Assembly: GCF_000708205.1 (NCBI RefSeq)
Contig: NW_014575563.1
Coordinates: 2,060,068 to 2,124,067, forward strand
Reading direction: 5' to 3'
Source: Mixia osmundae IAM 14324
Lineage: Eukaryota > Basidiomycota > Mixiomycetes > Mixiales > Mixiaceae
DNA: 64,000 nucleotides
Shown here: positions 58,139-64,000 of the stretch, piece by piece
How positions within the stretch are numbered: position 1 is the stretch's first letter
Layout of the letters: every line of letters begins with the position of its first letter
Notes under the pieces: generated by a model
Told to the model about the DNA's origin: nothing
Seen by the model: the letters and a program-made list of their open reading frames with translations, nothing else
The model's database searches: none
Translations under genes and position numbers: made by a program

Positions 58139-61100
58139 CTACTTGGCCCGACTGACTATACGGTGACCGGTAGTAGGCGCTGAGCGTGACACTTGTCTAC
58201 TAGCATCGGCGTCCAGGCCTTTGAGAGGAGGCGGCTTTCGCTTTGGCAACCCAGCCGCACGATGACTTTGTATGCCCAAGCCGCTGAATGAAGGCTCGAG
58301 TTCTGTGCTACCAGTAGTGCTGCCTTGCACGATGTGGAGCCGAGCGCGCTCGTGTCGAGTCTGCACGGCACGGAAATGCGAGAGCAAATCCTGCCATCGA
58401 ATCGCGTCTTTGATCTCATCTTGTCGGCGTACTCCAGGAGGGCGTGGTGATGCTCCAGCTGCCGTGTATGATCTGCTACGGTATTAGTACTGATACTTTC
58501 CATCAGCAGGACCTACATTCTCGGTGCAGCATGTAGGAAGCCGAGATTACTGACAGCTGACAATCGATTGCGGAGGGTAGCAAAGGCGCTACTCTGAGGC
58601 AGCAGCATCAGGATACCATACAGCGCCTTATAGAGGTAAGGATAGCGATCCGGCTCGAGTAATTGGAGGCGAAGAGCTGCGTGCAAAGTCAGGATGCAGT
58701 CGAAAAGCTGAGTGAAAAACGTGCAAGTGAAGACGGGCGATTCGAGCAGCTGAACAAGCTTATCGATCTGGATCAGCAGATTGACCGTGATCTCAAGCTC
58801 GGCGCTAATGCACGCATCAGCCAGACTTTGAGCTCTTCGAATGTACGCACAAGATTTGTAGCAAGCTGCAAGCAGGTTCGTAAGCCTGCGCGAGCAGGCA
58901 AAGAGCAAAAGTCGCAACCGCATTGTGGGACCACGATCGATATAGTATGACGAAGAGTGTCTGGCCATCCTGCTGATCCGCGTGAGTCTCGGAGGTGGCT
59001 CGAAAGCTCGAGGGCGCACCTTGCTTTCAAGGTTCTTGAGTCGTTTGCGGAAGTCGGACAATTCAGGCGATGTGATGACAATGAGATTGAGATTCTGGAC
59101 CATGTTACTTGCGAATTCGATATCCTATTGGCAGATAAATAACGATTTTCTTGAGTGAGGCAGATCACCCACCTCGTCCTTTTCCAGAATCTCGGCCATC
59201 GTTCGATAAATTTTCTCTGTGTTGAGGGAGACGCAAAGCTGACGAATGATAAGACTGCCCCTTGTTTCCAGCAGACGTCTATCTGTGCTGAATAATGATA
59301 ACAAATTGACCATGAATGACTTGAAGTAGCCTTCTTCTGAATTCGACGAGATCTGTGCGAGAAGCTGGAGATCTGCGCGAACGACTTCTTCTGAGGCATC
59401 CGACAGCGTCTTCAGCAAGACGGGAAAGGTTCCATCGCCCATTGACAAGATCTTGTGCGGCGCTTTGACATGCAGCATTGACAGCCATTTGAGTGCAGCG
59501 ACACGTGTCTCCACACACTCGTTCAGAAATTGCAACGTTAACGCGCTGACAGTCGCTTGATAATCGAAAGGGTCGGGTTGCTGTCCCGGATCGACATCTG
59601 CTCTGATGAGGCCAGGTTCGTCCTCGCTTGATCGTGGTGCATCCTGACCGGGTTCTTTGCGCACTTCAGTCGTTGGAAAGGGCAAGCTCGAAGGCGCGTT
59701 GGGCGGCGAGGATACACGAGTGCGGGTCTTAGCATCAGGCGATGCGATGAGCATGTCGGCCGTGACATTACTGCCGTCTCGTACGTCCTTTGGTGGCGGT
59801 GAGAGATCTTGTATGATGAGCATCAGCTCTTGACTGGCTTGCGACGCCAGGCTGCGCAATTGAGGCTGCTCAAGTGCCAAGCAAGATAGTATGACCGGTA
59901 ACAACCGCGGAGTGAATTTGATCATAACCGGGTGAAGGTGCCGTAAGAACTCTGTCAGCCATGTCAAGCAAGTGGCCTGAATCTCTGGATCTGTTGCAAA
60001 TATCAACATGAGCTCTCTCGGGAAGCGTATGAAGCATGCCTGAGTACGGCAGATGACTGAGTAGGATTTCTACGATGCCTGCATGATCAACGTCGACGTT
60101 CTGACCGGGTACCCAGTGACCATAGCCGTGGCCTTCGTCGTCGGCGTCCATCTCATTGGTCTCCTCGACCGGTTTTGAGCCTCCATCGTTCTGCAGGTCG
60201 TCACCCTGCCCTTCTTGCTCACGTCGATGTCGCTTGACTTCGGAATCAGCCTTTCGCTGCGCTTGGCGAAGCATCCTCTGTGAATCGCGATGCGCCTTAA
60301 CCTCTGCTACCTCTCTGATCTCGACAAGAAATTCGGCAAGCAGATTCTGAGCAGCGGTAACGATGTCCGAGTTCTCATCTGCGAGATAGCGTAACAGGCC
60401 GTCTAAGTAGCTGGGCAGGTATGAGAGCAGCTCGATGCCAGGGACAGAATCGAGCACGCTGAGCCAAGAAATCAGGTAGATCCTTGAATGAGGGTTGACG
60501 ACGTAGATGCGTTCGCTCAGCAGCGGCACGAAACGTTCAAGGGAGAACGCCATTGGCGGCTGTGGAAACTGAGCGTCAGCAAAATGCGATGCGATCTTAT
60601 CGCCTGCCGGAGCCGACGGAGAGGGTGACGGATCATCAATGGGATCTGAGCCCGGCGAAATGATTTCTCGACCCTCTGAAGTCTGCCTTGACATCGATCT
60701 CCTCCTGTCGAGTGCGGAGACATAAGAAGAGGCCTCTTCGACGACGATATCGCGAAAAAGTCTGTCGACGAGTTCTGCCGCATTCTTGACGGTCACCTCG
60801 ACGTCGGCCGCGAGCTGCTCAGCAAGTCAGCCAACGAAAACCAGTTGTGCGCGAGCAGGACTTACAATGCTGAGCGCATCAAAGAGCTCATTGAAAAACC
60901 TGAGCATCTCGCCTTTTGCGACCTGTTGCCATCGAGTAAGCTGATCATACGTGCGCTCGACATGGTCCTGACCTTGGCGACATTGTACATGCTCTCGCAA
61001 GCGTAATAGCGCACTTTGCTGTCTGGGTCGTTGAAGCATGCCAGTATTGGTGGAACCATCTCATCGAGGTGCCCTGCTATATGTATACCCAGTGCGATCC

Positions 61101-61414
61101 TGCGACTGTGTGTGAGCAAGACTGCGAAGGACTGCAAGCGAGCACAGCGTACGAGGCGGCTGCGAGTCCCAAGATTCCACCCAGACGATTATTTGACAAG
61201 GTCGATGTAGCGAGATCACAAAGCTGCGCGACGATTGCTGCCATCCTGGCAGTCTCTTGATGCACGACATGGTCCCGAATGAGCCTGCAATGACCTCAGC
61301 ACCCCGGCGAGATTGCAATTGACATCTGCCAGCTTGCCTTTCGATCTCAAGCGCCGCATTTTTTCGCTTTTCGTAGTTCGGGTTGTTCAGCGTCTTAAGC
61401 AAGGTGCTGTCCAT
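58139..61414 (-). CDS. VAC14: Vac14, scaffold of the PI(3,5)P2 (Fab1) complex
   Basis: Ten exons: 61414-61338, 61284-61153, 61099-60973, 60922-60866, 60814-60040, 59990-59173, 59124-59020, 58969-58851, 58804-58517 and 58475-58139 (944 aa). HEAT-repeat protein starting MDSTLLKTLNNPNYEKRK, with GGILGLAAAS, VPPILACFNDPDSKVRYYACE, LVDRLFRDIV, FVPLLSERIYV and the C-terminal LLIQIDKLVQLLESPVF and LYKALYGILMLLPQSSAF. It holds Fab1 and Fig4 together on vacuoles. Two introns look GC-AG: 61337-61285 (GCAAGC) and 60039-59991 (GCATGC). The last intron (58516-58476) is only 41 nt but has TACTAAT. Confidence 0.9.
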
Positions 61415-62123
61415 TAGTAGATGGGCCTGAAGTGCCCACAGGCTGCGATCGCTGGGGGCAATTCCGTCGTCGTCGGCGCCCGGCGACGAGGCACTTTGAT
61501 GAATCAGATACCGAACGCGTCGATAATCAAATTGATCTCTACGCGACCGTCGATCGCATCCCGCCGAAAATGTCATGATCAGTGCTAATCTACTTGGTTC
61601 GTACAGACGGCTTGAGCCAGCCCGCGATCATTGCTGGCGACCAAATTAGCCCGTTTGATCGGTCATACACGTATCTGGCTCTATGCGACTGCGAATGTAA
61701 CCCTCATCGCGATGCATCGGAGTTGTCCGTCAGGAGTGTGCAAGCAAAACCTTGCTCCGCCCTCCTGTCTATCTACCTATTGGGCGGTCTCGAATGAGTG
61801 TGCACGAGCAGTGAGGAGCTTCTTCCAGAAAGCCCAACAACAGAACTTGTTTCGGCCAGGCTGGGCGTCAATCTACTAGCCTGGGTCACTCACCAACATC
61901 AACACGCTGCCGTTCCACAAGCACGGTCACTGCCAGCGTGGACGGGACAAACACAGCTTCTTCAACTGCCGAAGAAAACCCGTCTGGGCACACGCAGACC
62001 GATCATCGCGGAGCAATTTCTACAAGGCCTTGCGCAGCGTGCAAGATGCGTCTCAGCTGGTCCACAGCGCAGGCGCCAGTAGCGAGCACCAGTGCTCTGC
62101 ACGTTGACGAGACAGCCTCACGC
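61415..62123. other. Intergenic region, no supported gene
   Basis: About 0.7 kb between the divergent VAC14 and 285-aa genes. Short overlapping plus-strand frames lack any family resemblance. Confidence 0.45.
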
Positions 62124-63036
62124 ATGCCTTCCTCTCCCGCCAATGGAAGGCGTCCTCAGCCAATACGAAGTCATACCGACAGTGAGTCAATTTGGATATT
62201 GTTCTCGCAGCTGATCCTGATCAATCGCGCATATAGGCGTAAAGGCGTCCGCAAGCAAGTCAACGAGCACTGCCTCGCCTCGATCCAAGATTGCTCAAAC
62301 ACGCGAATGGCAGAAGGAGCTCGACGCATTCGAAAACATGTCGATCGAAGAAGCGTCGGCGCCAGTCTTGCTGCGCCGGAGCACAGAACCGCTTAAACTC
62401 AGCAAACGGCGACTTTTGGCAGCCCCAAACACTAGACAGCGCGATGCTTCCTCCGATGGCGAGCTCGTCCTCGATGCCATCTGGGAAAGCTTTCTCGAAG
62501 ATGTCATGCAGACTAGCTCGTCTCCGTTTGATGGTGCGGTAGACGCGCCCAAGCGAGCGGAACGCAAGAAGCATCGTCCACCGCCATTGCAGCTGGCAGC
62601 GAGACATGTCACATTCCAGGACACAGCGATTCCACTGACAGCGCCGTTGCCTGCTCGAAGCCAGTGGATCTCATCTGAAGATCTGCACTCGCGGCAGTAT
62701 AGCCATCGCAATAATTCTGGTTCGACAAGCTCAGTCTCTTCCCTGGCACCTTCGCTCGCTCAATCGGGCTATGCCAGCACAAGCAGCTTTTTGACCAGTC
62801 CGTCCTCTGAGATCTGGAGCAGAAGCTCGTCAGCCTCGACAATGGACTCCAGCATAGCGTCGCCCAGCGCTAGCGAGACCTGGTGTGCCTCACCGATAGA
62901 CACCGTGTCAGAAGAGAGCAAGCATCGCCTCAAACCAAAAAGAAGCTTCTACATCGAGGAGGCAGAGCACGAAGACGACTGGCAGAACCAGTCCGCCACT
63001 GACCAAGTACTGGAAGTCTATGGCTTCGCAATCTGA
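62124..63036 (+). CDS. Hypothetical Ser-rich protein, 285 aa
   Basis: Exons 62124-62181 and 62237-63036. It begins MPSSPANGRRPQPIR and carries a conserved-looking helix, TREWQKELDAFENMSIEEAS, and a second block, LVLDAIWESFLEDV, followed by a long Ser-rich, probably disordered region and an acidic end, YIEEAEHEDDW. The first intron (GTGAGT to TATAG) is canonical. I do not recognise the family. Confidence 0.65.
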
Positions 63037-63124
63037 CGGATGGCTTCCGAGTCTCACGGCATTGACGATCACGACACACTGATGACACACTGATGAACGA
63101 TATGGGTTGTTGTGTTTCTATGCC

Positions 63125-64000
63125 TCAGTTGCAATCATGACTGGACACGATGTAGGGCAGACCCTGCAGCGAGGATCTACGCGACGATGCGCAATATGCT
63201 GGCCGTGCCTGAAGCATGAAGGGCGCTTTCTCAGGCGCGTAAGGCGAGCGCGGTGCGTCAACGAGATGCTCGTTGTCATGCGTCAAAGTCGCGTCTTCTT
63301 CGACGTCATCACTGTTCTCGCCCTGTCCGTTGACTTGGCACGGACTTTCGTCCTGCGAGGATGCAAGAGACTCTGACAAAGGGCTTTGTGTGTTGTAGAC
63401 GAGCGACGAGTGATCAGCTTCACTTCGATCTCGTAGCTGCCGAGTCAAGTCTGCGATTCGCGAATCCTGCGAGAGGCGTCAGCGGGACGTGGAGCTACAG
63501 GGATGCCATCTAACCTGCGCACTGACACGGCGTAAGATGACGGCAATGTGCGATTCGGAGGCCCTCGAATGGCCAGCATGGGCATCGGAATGACCGTTGC
63601 ACTGGATAGCCTGCATTTGCTGATTCAGATGCTGAAGCTGGACCAACTTCGCTCGCAGCTCTTGTATCTCTGTTTCCGAGTGGGTAAAGCTGTGCTGCAG
63701 CGTCTTCATAGTGGCCGTGGCATTGGCGATATCAGAGGTCAGCAGAGAGTTGCGCGAGTCGAGGATGCTGATCTGCTGGCGCAGCTCACGCTCGACGGCG
63801 GTCTTCACTTGCAGCTTGTGCTGCAGATCGATGATGGTCCGCTGACTAGCTTCGAGACGTCCTTGTGTGTCTGGAGGTGCTTCGTGCGAGATCGCTTGAG
63901 GTTGGAGACATCTCGAGAGTCGAGCGAGGAAGTTCTCGCCCGCATCATCTGACACTGTTCTCGTTCTCGCGCGAGTATGAATAGGCAAGCTGACAGGAAC
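63125..64000 (-). CDS. Coiled-coil protein, 5' end outside the window
   Basis: Exons 64000-63515 (still open at the window edge) and 63466-63125. The visible N-terminal part has a long heptad-rich helix (TIIDLQHKLQVKTAVERELR and ATMKTLQHSFTHSETEIQEL), then a Ser/Asp/Glu-rich tail after the intron. No ATG opens the frame inside the window, so the start lies beyond 64000 or in an upstream exon. Family unknown. Confidence 0.6.

Overview
This window reads as a gene-dense stretch of a fungal nuclear genome, most likely a compact-genome basidiomycete. The gene set supports this: Nup49, Nuf2, Dpb2, a septation-initiation Cdc14, an SPX-RING ligase, Ubc13, Rho1, calcineurin B, a Las17/WASP protein, a GRAM/PH-type sterol glucosyltransferase and a Zn2Cys6 regulator, all interrupted by many introns of about 41-75 nt. 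I cannot name the species from sequence alone. By hand I resolve about 35 protein genes on both strands, roughly one per 1.8 kb. I see no convincing tRNA, rRNA, transposon or virus-derived element.

Layout. 0.3-5.7 kb: SEC14, SIN CDC14, NUP49, PAPS reductase. 6.2-13 kb: secreted sedolisin, a BadF/NAGK-type sugar kinase, a small Alb1-like protein, UBC13, a FAF2/Ubx-type protein. 13-17.6 kb: DPB2, a zinc-finger-like nuclear protein, profilin, a class I glutamine amidotransferase. 17.7-24.4 kb: a co-oriented minus-strand block for the secretory pathway: a predicted PAPS transporter fused to a sulfotransferase, two tandem membrane-anchored acyl-protein-thioesterase-like hydrolases and a small secreted protein. 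24.7-35 kb: XPF nuclease, a 70-aa conserved protein, a Zn2Cys6 factor, a 2-kb stretch without a confident gene, a single-pass membrane protein, NUF2. 35-46 kb: Vnx1-like cation/H+ exchanger, sterol 3-beta-glucosyltransferase, P5C dehydrogenase. 46-64 kb: two small unknowns, SPX-RING ligase, WASP, calcineurin B, RHO1, a Siw14-like phosphatase, VAC14 and several unknowns.

The most interesting points concern gene architecture. (1) The transporter and sulfotransferase coding regions are joined in phase by a canonical 49-nt intron with no stop between them, so one polypeptide would import the sulfate donor and use it. (2) The proline-rich region of WASP is built from seven tiny symmetrical phase-1 exons in a row. 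(3) By hand count about 13 of about 133 introns appear to start with GC instead of GT, far above the roughly 1 percent usual in fungi. (4) NUP49 has its ATG split by an intron, and profilin appears to have a final exon that is only a stop codon.

All exon boundaries were worked out by eye from reading frame, splice signals and recalled family alignments. No search or transcript data were available.
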